Source: Ehretia macrophylla (lineage: Eukaryota; Streptophyta; Magnoliopsida; Boraginales; Ehretiaceae). From it: 64,000 nucleotides of DNA. A model generated the notes under the pieces. It did not search any database and was not told where the DNA came from. It worked only from the letters and a program-made list of their open reading frames with translations. Below are positions 22,980 through 34,370 of the stretch, in pieces. The DNA is taken from positions 64,138,763-64,202,762 of the forward strand of contig CM075773.1 of assembly GCA_037974665.1 (NCBI GenBank), in the 5' to 3' direction. Within the stretch, counting starts at the first letter, position 1. The number at the start of each line of letters is the position of its first letter. Both the position numbers and the translations under genes were made by a program.

Positions 22980-25870
22980 ATATGGGTCTGGAAAAATGTT
23001 CTATTGAAACACTAGCGGCGAATTGCTAGACCATTGTTTATGAGGTTTTCCGGTTATACTTGGGATCATATTATATTATATGTTGCAATATTAATTCAAA
23101 AAAGGCCAAACTGTTTGAGAAGTATACTCTCCATTGGTTAGATTTCCATCTAAGTATGTATTGCGCAATATATGTTTGTTTCAATTGCTCCCCCATAAGC
23201 ACATAAAAATGTTTCTATAAAGAAACTGAGAATTTAGTATTTGATACCCCATCAAATATTATATATATGTTTGACCATTGATGGAATTTGTTTCAAATAG
23301 CATGTTTTTCTAATTAATAAATGATATTCTCAATATCAGGGAGACAAAAAACAAAAGTGGTCAAAATGAGAAATTTATGGAATGCATTATCATATTGATC
23401 CTCGTATATAAATTAATGTGAATGGAAAGTTGAGCAAATTATTCATTTGCAAAATATTGCAAATCGATTATGAAATGCATTGTCAGATGGAAAGATAATG
23501 ACTTAGTCACATCTACCAGCTTTAAATGTCCCTAATAGAATTGATGTTTCAATTGAGAAACATATAAAGAAATAGAGTCTACTACACGCCGGAAGCATGG
23601 TAGACATATATTGGTTCCAAAGATGACGGAGCAAAATATGTGAGTTGGCATTTTTAAATTGTTTGATATCATGAGGATGTCAAGATAACGAGTCGAAATC
23701 AAACTAAGAAATATTACTCTGAGAGAGTATCAGCTACCTGAATTTGATGTGAATATTGAAAGTATTGAGAATAAAGAGATCCCACTCAGTTAAATTACTC
23801 CTTAAAAAAGAATAGAACCGAAAAGTGAAATTGATCATGACCAAATTTTAGAAAACGCAGCAGCTACTAATTTTATGACAAAAATCGAGGATCTTGAATT
23901 AAAGTTCACTCACAACTGTCAACAAATAAATGATTGACCAAAATAATAAAAGAGACACAATTCAGGTAGAAAATAAATGCACATGAAATATGTTGATGGG
24001 ATTGAGGGGGAACATTGTATTATGAAGACAATCCCTTAAGAAAAGAATGAGAAATAAAATTACAAGGAATTAATCATAATAGTTGGTTTTTCCTTAAATT
24101 GTTTAAAGGCAAACATGGAATGGGTTAGTACATTGTGTGATTAGACCTTGGTCTATATTTTCTAGGAAAATGACATTGATATTCACCTGGTAATTTTGAA
24201 AAAAGACTTTATATGCGTCTTATGAGGATGATAATATTTTACCCATATAAATCACATGATAAATATTGAAGTTTTGGAAGACTTTATATGCTTGAAGCAT
24301 ATATTCACGTGATAATAATATTTATATTGAAGTTTTGAAAGGACTATATATGCTTGAAGCATATGAATAAAAATCTCAAAAAATGTATTTGATTACAAAG
24401 ATGTTTGTATCAATGAAAACATTATGAAAGAATTTGATGTATCATTCATATATCTTGTGGCATAAATTATATATTGTAAAATTTATAATTTACATAGAAA
24501 ATATTGGTGCACTAACGTATATTGCTAATGATACAATGACATATATTTTCTTTATTGGTTTATTGAAATTGAAACTTTGATTTGCAGACATTAGAATGAA
24601 ATTAAACACATATGGAAAATCTCTATGAAATATCATATAAGAGTTCATTTTACTCACAAAAGATCAAAATCAACATTAGTTGATTAAGCTATCTATTTGA
24701 CTCCCGAAAGACAAGGTCACAGAGAGGGCATATCTTCAATTGTGTCGAGAATGTGTATAGTTGAGATCCGTCATTCAACATATTCAGCAATCCTATGGGT
24801 TATCCCTTAACGAAGACGGTGTAACCACATTATATGAAGATAGATAATATGACATGCATTACTCAGATCAAATATGATTACATGGTTAGAAATGTGAAAC
24901 TCGATCTTCTATGAAATATTTTATCACTATGACAAGATTGAAATGAAGGGGAGAATGTATTTGTGCTCTGTACTCTTTTTCCTTCACCAAGGTTTTTTCC
25001 CATTGGGTTTTTCCTGATAAGGGTTTTAATGAGGTATAACAAATACAAGCATGTCACACTGAAACTCTATTTGAACATTAAACTTTAAAAGGACATGACA
25101 TAAATGCTCATCAAATTCGAAGTCAAGAAAAACATTAAGCATTGTCAACAATGAGCTACCTGCCAAGATTGACATGTGTTGACTTTGTGATCATTATTTA
25201 TATGTCCACATGAGGGTGAGTCTTATATGAACTCTACTCTTTTTCCTTCGCACATGTTTTGTCTTACTGGGTTTTCTCGTAAGGTTTTAATGAGGCAGTA
25301 CAAGAAGTATATACAAAGAATATTATACTCTTTTTCTTTCGTCAAGTTTTTATCTCATTGGATTTTTCTTGACAAGGTTTTAACGAGACATATTTTTAAA
25401 AGGATGAATATCCAAGGGGGAGTGTTGTGAAACATTGTTAAGTGTATATTCCATCAATGTAGTGGAAGACATTATAATACCTTCACATAATGATGTCTCA
25501 AAATGGAGGATGATGTCACGATTGATGTCATCAGTAAACTTTGTAATTCTATAAATGGAGGTTGCATTTTTTCTGTGATGGTCAAAATTAATGAAAGGTG
25601 ACAAAAGAAAAAGAAAGAAAAGTGAACAAAAGATGGTAGACAAAAATTAAAGGTGACAATGATGATGTTTAATATAATAATGGTTGATTCACCATGATTT
25701 GTGAGCTATGTACTTGAGTTGTAATATGCTGAATTTATGAAATATGTCCGAATGTTACACGGATCACAGAAAAGACGCGTACCTCATTTTGACAGGGCAT
25801 TGATCAAGAAATTAGAATTTGACTTAATACCCTTTTTAATCTTTCTCTTCCTCATTTTGCGGCACTCTTC
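22980..25870 (+). mobile_element. Broken Ty1/copia derivative, copy 5 of 5 (plus), right arm of the second inverted repeat
   Basis: Integrase remnant (22980-23300), linker (23500-23940), AT-rich block with the TGCTTGAAGCA repeats (24280-24370), RNase H pieces (24690-24900), three tail repeats (24968, 25235, 25325), a purine tract and an LTR part from 25423. After about 25566 the LTR is replaced by foreign sequence shared with copy 4, ending at 25870. It extends about 650 bp further into integrase than copy 4 does. Broken; no RT recognised. Confidence 0.75.
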
Positions 25871-25871
25871 A

Positions 25872-25988
25872 CTGAGATTGAATGGGGCATACTGGGGGTT
25901 GACAACACTCGATATTTTAGGGAAGCTTGACTCAGTGGACCAAGATGAGGTTGTTTCATGGATTATGCAGTGCCAACATGAATCTGGT
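25872..25988 (+). pseudogene. Rab geranylgeranyl transferase beta subunit, single exon fragment
   Basis: 39 codons translate to a typical segment of the RabGGTase beta subunit: [18 protein letters not shown] followed by [20 protein letters not shown]. This subunit adds geranylgeranyl groups to Rab GTPases, and this part is the first alpha-alpha repeat of the barrel. The downstream GGFGGN-type continuation is absent, and no other exon is visible on either side. The fragment starts two bases after the end of the copia arm, so the gene was probably cut by, or carried with, the rearrangement. It is uninterrupted over its length, so it was lost or moved fairly recently. Confidence 0.8.
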
Positions 25989-26912
25989 TCGTGTTTTTGT
26001 ACCAAGTCCCTCGTTATTCAAGGCCATGAACTCTTACATATACACATTTATGATTATGATGTATACATGCACATATACATACATAGGGGATATACATAAT
26101 TAAATAATAGTGTAATATATACATACATCAATAACAACATATATACATACATTAATAGTAGACTTATACATCTGATTTGATCCCTATATCCATTTGTTAT
26201 CCCTTATTATTTTGCATGTTTCCAAATTTATACTTGATTGTTGCTGTTCTATTATTACTCTCCTAATTTGATTTGGTGATTATCAAAGAAAAAGAAAATT
26301 CGTCATAGACTTGGTTTGTGGGTAAAATTTGAATGCACACTCGCGTTATAATTTATAATTTTTTGAAGCATAGTTACAGTATTTATGAAAAATGGATACC
26401 TGGAGGAGAATGTTATCTATGCTATTCATGAAATCTCCAACAACAATGGTTTGCACAGATACAAAATTCATGCTTCCTACCCAGCTTTATACTTTTCTAG
26501 CAGAAATGAAAAAGAAAAAACCTCTGTGATTGACCTTTATCCCTTGCACCATTGTGACATTGCAACATTTTGAGAATTATGTCTTTTATCCTTAAAATGC
26601 AACATTTTAATCCTTTAATTAACTTTGATTTTGTTTATGCAATTCATCCTTTTAGTGAGAATCATCTGAAAACAAATAGACAACCAAATCATCTACCCCA
26701 AGAACTCCTCCTATTACATTACCTCCACTAGCTCCACCATCAACACCAACCCCTCTATGCTCGATCCACTACCATTTCCACCAAGTCTTATCAAGCCACA
26801 TTTTTACAATGTCTTTTTATTTCTTGAGCCTATTGTTTCCCTATTTCTTTGCTCATTAGTTTGAAGTTATATTTCATGGGCATGTGTGGTGGCAACAATT
26901 GAAATTATAAGA
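25989..26912. other. Intergenic, no recognised gene
   Basis: Starts with tandem TACATA/ATAC-rich DNA (26030-26160). A 62-codon frame at 26385-26573 has no family I recognise. Nothing else is supported. Confidence 0.4.
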
Positions 26913-27092
26913 TAACTTGGGTTTCCATTGTTATGGATACAATCTCAATTATTTGGAGTTACAAGCTTTTACAATTTACAACCACAAGTTGAAAGTTGAA
27001 TATAACTTGGGTTTCCATTGTTATGGATACAATCTCAATTATTTGGAGTTACAAACTATTACAATTTACAACCACAAGGTGAAAGTTGAATA
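26913..27092. repeat. 90-bp tandem duplication just beyond the kinase stop codon
   Basis: Two units of 90 bp (26913-27002 and 27003-27092) with very few differences, lying in the 3' UTR / downstream region of the kinase gene. The decayed paralogue has a single unit at 34940-35030, so the duplication arose in this copy only. Confidence 0.88.
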
Positions 27093-27137
27093 CTTTAAGG
27101 AAATAGAGTGCAATATACATTACTAATACTAAGTTAT

Positions 27138-29220
27138 TTATATACTTGATGATTCGACTGGTGATTGAGGGGGAGAAAATAAGTAGGGTTTGGGAGGAAT
27201 TTGCAAGGATACTAAGTTCCCTTCCAACATTTCCACCACTTTAGTCATTGATGGTCGAGTTGGGGGATCTGTTTGTATACACCACAAACTCACTATAATC
27301 ATCTTTCTGGCTTTCTCATTCTCTTCTTCATCCAAAATTTCATCAAGTTCAAGCTCGTTGGTCAATTCAAGTTGCTTGTAGATCCAATGTGGATAGTATA
27401 TCTCACTAGTATGATTTACTCTAGCATCAACATTCTTTCTTCCTCCAACCATTTCCAAGATCATCATGCCATAGCTATAGACATCTGACTTATGAGATAC
27501 CACTCCAAATGTTCTGCAAATAACCTCTGGAGCAATATATCCAATCGTCCCTCGTGCGCCAAATATTGATACACTACTAACTCTCCGAGTGCATAATTTA
27601 GAAAGTCCAAAATCAGAAATTTTTGGAACAAACTCTTCATCAAGAAGAATGTTATGTGGCTTTATGTCGAAGTGTAGAATTTGAGTATTACAACCTCGGT
27701 GTAAATACTCTAGTCCTCGAGCAATGCCTACCGCAATTTTGTACAATGTCTGCCATCCCAATTGCCGATCTAGCAATGATTGTTTATCATAGATGAACTT
27801 CTCCAGGGATCCATTGGGCATGAACTCATAGATTAAAGCTCTTTTGTTGCACTCAAAACAAAAACCAACAAGCTTGACAATGTTAACATGAGAAGTCATA
27901 CTAATACTAGCCACCTCATTGATAAATTCTTCTCCATTTCCCTTTGATTCATTCAAGATCTTCACTGCTACGAGACTACCATTACAAAGTTTTCCTCTAT
28001 ATACAGAACCATAGCCACCTTCACCTAGTCTAATCTTGAAAGAACTTATCATTTTCTTAACATCAAAATAGTGGTACCTTTTAGGAGCAAGTGAACCATA
28101 GCTCTTTAAGAAGGTTTCCACATTTGGGTATTCATCCATTTTAAAATTAAAAAGTGAGTACCTCCTTCTCAAGCAGAACAATGTAATTGTGAGTATCGCA
28201 ACTCCACTTGCAAAGGCAACTGCATTTTGTAAAGAAAAATCAAATTTATGTACTTCAGCAATCTCTAGTTGTTCATTTAAATGTGAATACGCTAAGCAAC
28301 GCTGTTAATTAATTGGAGTTACCTATGCCAAGAATTAGTTGCAGATGACTTCGTGCAACATGACCTGCACAAAACGTAAACCAAAACGACAAAAAGTAGG
28401 ATAATTTATAGTGTCATAGAATGTTTTCTTTGGTAAAGTGTATATCACAGAAAGTGAGTACCATCATATTTGCAAAAGAATTTAAATACAAGTGCTTATT
28501 TATACCTTTGGAGCAATGAAATCGATTCTCGCTGTCTAACTGGCATTGGCCGCGTCGGCGGTGACAATTATAACAATCAGCAGAAAGATGCCATTCCAGA
28601 TTAACTTCGCTGGCCGTTATATTAAACAAGTCGTTAGGATCCAAATTTGGATCAAAGGGCATCATTGGCATCTGAAAATTTGAGCAGCTAGGTGGAGTGA
28701 CAAGAGCGCTAGGATCTCTATCATCTGGATACTTGTAGTATATATCGTAGCCTTGCGCTTCACATCTGGTGAAGTTCACATAACCAGCAAAATGATCATG
28801 TAAGCTCTGGTCACTAATATCACATCTGAACAATGTGATGTTGGGAAAGATTGTAAATGATATCAAAGCAGTGTTTGGAAGAGATACAGTATTTAATCTA
28901 TCGCAAGTCTTCTGTTCAAACCACGGAATGTTGATCCTAATTATGTTCATGTGTTGCTTGCCTATAGTATTATACCAGCTTCTTTCTGAGGTCAGTCTGA
29001 TTCTTGGAGGCTTAGCATCACAATCTACCACAGACAAGCCACAATTTGGTTCAGTATGTTTGGAGAAAGGAAAGCTCATAATTCCAAGACTACCACATTC
29101 AAAATTCTCAGTGCAGTTAGGCTGGAAATTGTTCTCCCCCTGAGCCAAGTGAAAGATTAGTAGATGTGAAAGAATGAAGGAAATTAAAGAAGAGGAAAGA
29201 GCCTTAGCGAACTTCCCCAT
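27138..29220 (-). CDS. LRK10-like (rust-resistance-kinase type) receptor-like kinase, three exons
   Basis: Plasma-membrane receptor kinase of the LRK10L/WAK-related group. Exons are 29220-28506 (phase 1 end, donor GTATAA), 28364-28323 (42 nt, acceptor TTTTGTGCAG, donor GTAACT) and 28219-27138 (acceptor AAAATGCAG). The CDS is 1839 nt, giving 612 residues with no break. Order: signal peptide (about 1-28, ending AQGENN), cysteine-rich GUB_WAK domain, a C-terminal WAK-associated module (WHLSADCYNCHRRRGQC), a membrane helix encoded by exons 2-3 (about 247-270), then the kinase: P-loop GEGGYGSVYRG (about 318), lysine in VAVKIL (about 339), [12 protein letters not shown] with Asp near 437, DFG near 455, GTIGYIAPE near 482. 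HFD replaces HRD, the non-RD form usual in this group. Family members act in defence or ABA responses; the ligand is unknown. A decayed paralogue lies at 35060-37700. Confidence 0.93.
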
Positions 29221-29828
29221 TCAGTAGAACAGAAAAAGAACAACAAGAGGAAGATGGGTGGAGAAGTTAAACCATCTAGTATACTACAATTTTGCGTTTG
29301 TTTCTCGACAATTTATTTAGTTTCATCGGTGCAAACGCAAGTTGACTTGGAAATCTTTGCATAAGACACGAGGGAATGACTTAGAGCTGTAAGTGGGGCC
29401 ATGTGAAATACGTACCTAGCAAGTAATTGTCGGCTATAATTTTTATGAAGATAGCAATCCCCATCCTGAAATAAATTTGAACATGAATGAAATAGAATCT
29501 ATCAAGATTGGAATGAACTTGGTAAAGATTATATCATACTTGATATGTTATAAGAATGAAGATAGAAATGAATGTATTAATTCAAAACTCATGTTTAATA
29601 GTCAGCATACTCGGTTAGTATTGAAAATGACTTTCATAAAATGACAAGATTGCTTTTTTATAATATACATGTTATTTCTTAAAAAAAAAATATTCACAAT
29701 AGTAATAGTGGTAATAATAAATTAATAAATATACTAGTATTTAATAAAAAAATTGTTTCATTATTATACACTTTTATGTATTGAAAATGCATTTTGGTTA
29801 TCTAAAAAAATAATATTATTAATAAAGA
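29221..29828. other. Upstream region of the kinase gene
   Basis: 29221-29420 aligns with the upstream DNA of the decayed paralogue and holds the empty site of its MITE (AGCTGTAAGTGG at about 29396). I find no convincing TATA box. 29449-29760 resembles the ends of the AT-rich MITE-like element at 43206 (GAATGAACTTGG, ATGACAAGATTGC). 29753-29820 is repeated in diverged form at 29950-30020. Confidence 0.45.
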
Positions 29829-29829
29829 C

Positions 29830-29870
<41 letters not shown>

Positions 29871-29899
29871 GAAACAACAACAACAACAACAACAACAAC

Positions 29900-29944
<45 letters not shown>
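29829..29944. repeat. (AAT)n microsatellite with an (AAC)n block
   Basis: About 14 AAT units, then about 8 AAC units, then about 15 AAT units. It gives a spurious asparagine run in translation. Likely polymorphic. Confidence 0.95.
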
Positions 29945-30020
29945 GGATTTTCTTTTTATTACTATATACATGTTTTATGTTTTGAAAGCATTTTGGTCAT
30001 TTGAAGAAGAATAATGATGA

Positions 30021-30023
<3 letters not shown>

Positions 30024-30084
<61 letters not shown>

Positions 30085-30089
30085 AAGAA
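30024..30089. repeat. (AAT)n(AAG)n microsatellite
   Basis: About 10 AAT units followed by about 10 AAG units. It belongs to a diverged second copy of the unit that holds the microsatellite at 29829. Confidence 0.93.
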
Positions 30090-30479
30090 CTAAGGAAACA
30101 CTTGTCATGTGGAATTCATTTTATTTATAAATGAATTGCGCGAGAATTTGTATTTACAAATGAATTCTCTTGTTTAGAACCGTAAAATAATATTAAGTCA
30201 ATTCTGTCATTTATAAATACAAATTGTGTTTGGAACACATGTGAAATTGAAATTAATAGTTGTATTTTACGTAATACCTTTCTTTTATTCAATTGAAATT
30301 AGGTTATGATAGAAGTGTTATCTTCTCATTCCATTATTGATTACTAGTACTATCATAAAATTTTTCAAAACAAAAATTAAAAAATAAAAAATAAAAAACA
30401 AAGAAAAATTGTCAAAAGAATTAAATATTATAAAATAATTATAAATTCAACCATCAGTTCAATATTTAGAGATAACCAA
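30090..30479. other. AT-rich intergenic DNA
   Basis: Contains two related ATTTATAAATGAATT / ATTTACAAATGAATT segments (30118-30165) that could form a weak hairpin. No gene. Confidence 0.35.
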
Positions 30480-30730
30480 TTGAGTAAGTATAAATACAGC
30501 AGGACATAGCCTCCAAAGCTATCGAATTCTAGCTAAACACTTTACACTCATTTAAGCTCTCGAATATTCCTCCATCTCGTAACTGACTCGAGCGTTAGAG
30601 GGGAGAACTTGGGGGCACCCCTAGGTCCTTTGTTTTATAGAAATTCGGCTCGGTAGACTCACCCTACATAGCATTGGAGCTCGGACACCAGCCTATACTT
30701 ATCACTAGAATTTCACCTTAACAAATTACA
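30480..30730 (+). mobile_element. LTR remnant of Ty3/gypsy type
   Basis: AGTATAAATACAG is followed by a GC-richer block with CTCGTAACTGACTCGAGCG and GGGGGCACCCCTAGGTCC. This arrangement is seen in the R/U5 part of Tat/Ogre-like plant LTRs. Borders are not visible and there is no internal region. Fossil; clade uncertain. Confidence 0.4.
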
Positions 30731-31696
30731 CCAATTAAGTTGGTTAAAGTCATTTTACTTTCACGCAAAAATTTAAAGTCTCTTAACGAATTTTAATTTT
30801 ATTTTCAATTGTACAATGGAGGCTAAAGTCATAGTTTGAAATAGGTCGTTATTTGACTATTTCACCTAACTCTTTGATGTATAAATTTACTCAAATTCTT
30901 TCTTAGACGAATAACACATCAATCGGTCAAAATGTTTGACTCATTGCAATTATCTTTTTTCCCTTGACCTATCCTTTTCATTTTCCTTTTCCTTCACGAC
31001 AAGGTTATCTTCACCTCTATTCGACTTTTTTTAATACCCTAAAAATTATTCCACATAATAGGACAACAAGTATAAATAAGCACCATATTAAAAGTTTGAT
31101 ATCTTTTGACTTTTCTAAATGCAACACTTACATTGGAAATTTATAAAGCACTGGAATAAGCATGTGACGTGAGAAAACAACTTTCCAACTTTCCGACGAC
31201 ACCCTTCATCTTTCATAGCTTTTGGGTGGTCATATCCTCGATAAACGTTATATACAAAAAAGTAATTAGATTTTCGTTTGCCCCCCTCATCTTTTGAGGT
31301 AACAACACTGTCACTTGATGAAATTTAGTTTCCACTTAATTCCCTCGGAGCTGTTATTGAAGATTGATAGAATATGAAAAGAACAATTTCCCAAGCCAGC
31401 TGTTGAAATTATGGCTTACAGTAACCCTCTCTTGTGTTTTCTTTCTTTTTCTTTTTTTTGAAGGATCCTTTATTATCAATATATGGAATGAAAATTAATG
31501 TTGTCTTTTCCAAGCTCATTTATAAACATCCTTTAATAGGGTGTCATTTATTTTGTGATTTTTTTGAAGGACCAATTGTTTATATTATCATTACGTAATC
31601 ACACACTATACGTTAGACGTTTTGGATGATTTAATTTCTTTAATTTTTAATGTCATTTATAGTGTTTTTAGGTTATGAAAAAAGCTAAAAATACTA
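30731..31696. other. Intergenic, no recognised gene
   Basis: AT-rich DNA with no coding signal, RNA gene or bordered repeat that I can support. Confidence 0.4.
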
Positions 31697-32152
31697 TGTT
31701 TTAACTAATAGGACTAGGGTTGGGGATGATATAGATAAATCGTCTCTAAACCGTCTCCTCGCGACTATTTGGAGACGACTCACAAAACCGTCTCCAAATT
31801 GTCGCCATTAGGAGACGGTTTGGAGACGACATAGATAAATAATCTCCAAACCGTCTCCTGTTAGCGACTATTTCGAGAAGACTGACAAAATCGTCTCCAA
31901 ATCGTCGCATTAGGAGACAGTTTGGAGACGATATAGATAAAGCGTCTCAAAACTGTCTACCTGTTGGTGACTATTTGAAGACGACTTGTAAAACCGTCTC
32001 CTAATAGAAGGCTTTGGAGACGGTTTGGAGACGACATACCTAAGTCGTCTCCAAACCGTCTCAAAATGGTCACTGTTCATGTAGCGAAATTTTCGTCACT
32101 TTTTTGGCGAAAAGGCGACAGACCGTCACCTTTGAGCGTTTTTCTTGTAGTG
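31697..32152. mobile_element. Right end of a CACTA transposon with subterminal repeats
   Basis: Ends in TTTTTCTTGTAGTG at 32152, the reverse complement of the CACTACAAGAAA terminus. The preceding 400 bp contain repeated GGAGACGGTTTGGAGACGAC / CCGTCTCCAAA units in both directions, in about five blocks. No left terminus is found, so the copy is truncated. The subterminal motif differs from the CGTAGCC family at 3352 and 55004. Confidence 0.75.
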
Positions 32153-32185
32153 GGAGAGAGTTGAAAGAAAACGAAGAGAGAAAAA

Positions 32186-32187
<2 letters not shown>

Positions 32188-32217
<30 letters not shown>
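32188..32217. repeat. (TA)n microsatellite
   Basis: About 15 TA units followed by TTTA repeats. Confidence 0.95.
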
Positions 32218-32221
<4 letters not shown>

Positions 32222-33503
32222 TTATTTATCACCATCGGTGACCGTAAAAGAGAGGGAAAAATAATGAGTATATGATACAACTTTGGCGTTAAGAAATACA
32301 ATATGAGATGACTTCATAACTTGGTGAGCAAGACTAGAGAACTAAACTAATTAGAAAGACCGTCTAATAAGAAAACCTGAAACTTAGTATTATAAGAAAA
32401 CCAACTTAACTATTGTCTAAACTAGTGTCATATTATAAGGAATTATATTGAACTCTAAATATACCTTAACAGAGAGAATAAACAGCAACCTCCCAAAGAC
32501 AATAACAACAAACCAACAAAGGCACAAACTGTTTGTGAACGATGGCGTACAGAAAATGGTAGTGAGGTTCTATGGCTTGTAGGGTTAGCTCTTGGCTTCA
32601 TAGAAGATTAAATCAAGGACGAAATTAGGTCTATAGTCTATTATTGGCAGTGCCCTTTGTCTGTTCTCATGCAACTTGAAGTAATGGAAGATGTTAAACG
32701 TTTGGATTTATGCACGTAAGTTCCAGTCATGCTTTAATTACTAAAGGGATTGGTCAAGTAAGACATTTCTCTTGAGATAATGACATAGCCAAGATTTTTT
32801 CTTCGTCAATCTTCTTTTTTTTTTTTTTTTTGGTCGATCAATCTCTCAATCCTCATTTACTCGATGATACATAAGAGTTTGAATCTATTTAGAAGTTTAT
32901 AGTTATTAAAAATTAAGTAAACATGAAATCTTGAAAAGAAGTAAAACAAACAATGATGTGCTAAACAAAAAACAATGCTTTATGATTGCAGATTAACTAT
33001 GTGCTAAACTTGAGCAGAAGACAGTAAATATTTGGTACTTCCATCTAGCTTTAATTACTTGATTATGGCTTAAAACTAGGGGAACATTTAAAACACCAAT
33101 CTGATGTTAGCCTAAGGTACAATTTAGAATTTCATCATGAAAAAAAATAAAAAAATCAATTTTGTTACTATAACCAACAAGTGCTAACACAGATAAGAGC
33201 GTAAAACTTATAGGAACTGTAAATTAGCTTAATATAAGCTGTATTGCCACACCACATTTCAATTGTACAAGATGAGTTTATATAGAAGAGTTGGAACTCA
33301 ATTAGCTCATTCGTAATTGCTTAATCTATGGAGATAAATCCTCCTAATTTACATGCACTGAGGATCACGATTGTGCTGAATCAGTTGATTGAGATACCAA
33401 TGAGCTGGCTGATTTATTCAATCGTGATTGTGATTTGTCAATCATCAATTGTGCTCTATCAAAACTATCTCAGGGACTCTAAATGCTACAGCTTCAGAAT
33501 GAG
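32218..33503. other. Intergenic, no recognised gene
   Basis: AT-rich, with short poly(T) at 32815-32831. No coding or RNA signal recognised. Confidence 0.4.
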
Positions 33504-33731
33504 CTACTGAATTGCACATAATAGCTTGAACTCTTCTGCAAATCCATCTTCCCAAATGGTCTCTACAATAACTGAGGTTGTTGAGAATGCAGCATCACAA
33601 TTAAGTTTAAACACATGAGAAGGAGGAGGGGACAAGATGGTTGGAAAGGGAACGGTTGTCGAAGGGTAGAATGATTGGTGATATAGATTGATAGTTTGCA
33701 TGAGCACGAAGATTTTCTGCCAGGAATACAT
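33504..33731 (-). pseudogene. Possible RNase H-like (RVT_3) fragment
   Basis: One minus-strand frame of 75 codons contains HVFKLNCDAAFSTTS, which resembles the first strand of the RNase H-like domains common in plant LINEs and orphan genes (KLNVDGAF). The rest does not match. Low certainty; it could be chance. Confidence 0.3.
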
Positions 33732-34236
33732 TTGTAAATTGAACCACTGTAACTGCAGTAATTGAGTATTAGGATTGACTTCATGAAATTAATCTCTCCT
33801 TCCAAAGCTTTCCCTTCTCAAATACCCCCCTTTCCAGGGGTAATTGAGGGTATCCTTTTATTTTATTTATTTATTTTAAAAAGACCCCCTGCAGATTCAA
33901 GTAGGGAACACATACATGAGGCAAGTTCGCTATTAAGGGATTAGCCGAATCATCAAAGGAGCCTTTGTTCATGAGAGCAAAAGCTAGAGCCTTAGGCCAT
34001 ATGTAGTGCCTCGTTTTAGGGGCACTGCATCAGATAATATTGTTTAATTGAAGTTAGAATTGTTGTTGAGCTAAAATGACTCCTTTTAGGAGTATAGAAA
34101 CATAGCCGACCCAAACTCCCTTGGTATTCGCTCCCAACATTCATAAATAAGGGGAAGGAACTAACCTTCAAACCCTTAACGGTAAGGGATTAGGGTCTTT
34201 ATTCATTTTTTGAACATACTCAGTGGCAGATGTAAA
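33732..34236. other. Intergenic, no recognised gene
   Basis: No supported feature. Short GC-richer patches (33815-33845) carry no motif I know. Confidence 0.4.
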
Positions 34237-34370
34237 CACTATAAGAAAATTGTTAAAAGCGATGGTTTGTCGCTAATTCGTAGCCAAATTGGCGACAAAA
34301 ATAAGATGGAAATTTTGACGCTAAGCATAGTGACAATTTGGAGATGGTTTAGAGACAACATAAATAAGTT
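34237..34370. mobile_element. Left end of a CACTA-type transposon
   Basis: CACTATAAGAAAATTG at 34237, flanked by AAA, is a one-base variant of the CACTA terminus. It is followed by TTGTCGCTAATTCGTAGCC and GGAGATGGTTTAGAGAC, both found in the subterminal repeats of the two CACTA families here. No right end is seen. Confidence 0.55.

Noticed and set aside
26385-26573. 62-codon open frame starting MKNGYLEENVIYAIHE
   Set aside because: No recognisable family, no splice partners and no supporting context. Kept only as part of the intergenic description.
27190-27488. Plus-strand frames opposite the kinase gene
   Set aside because: Antisense shadows of the conserved kinase exon.
29753-30004. Asparagine-rich open frame
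   Set aside because: Translation of the AAT/AAC microsatellite only.
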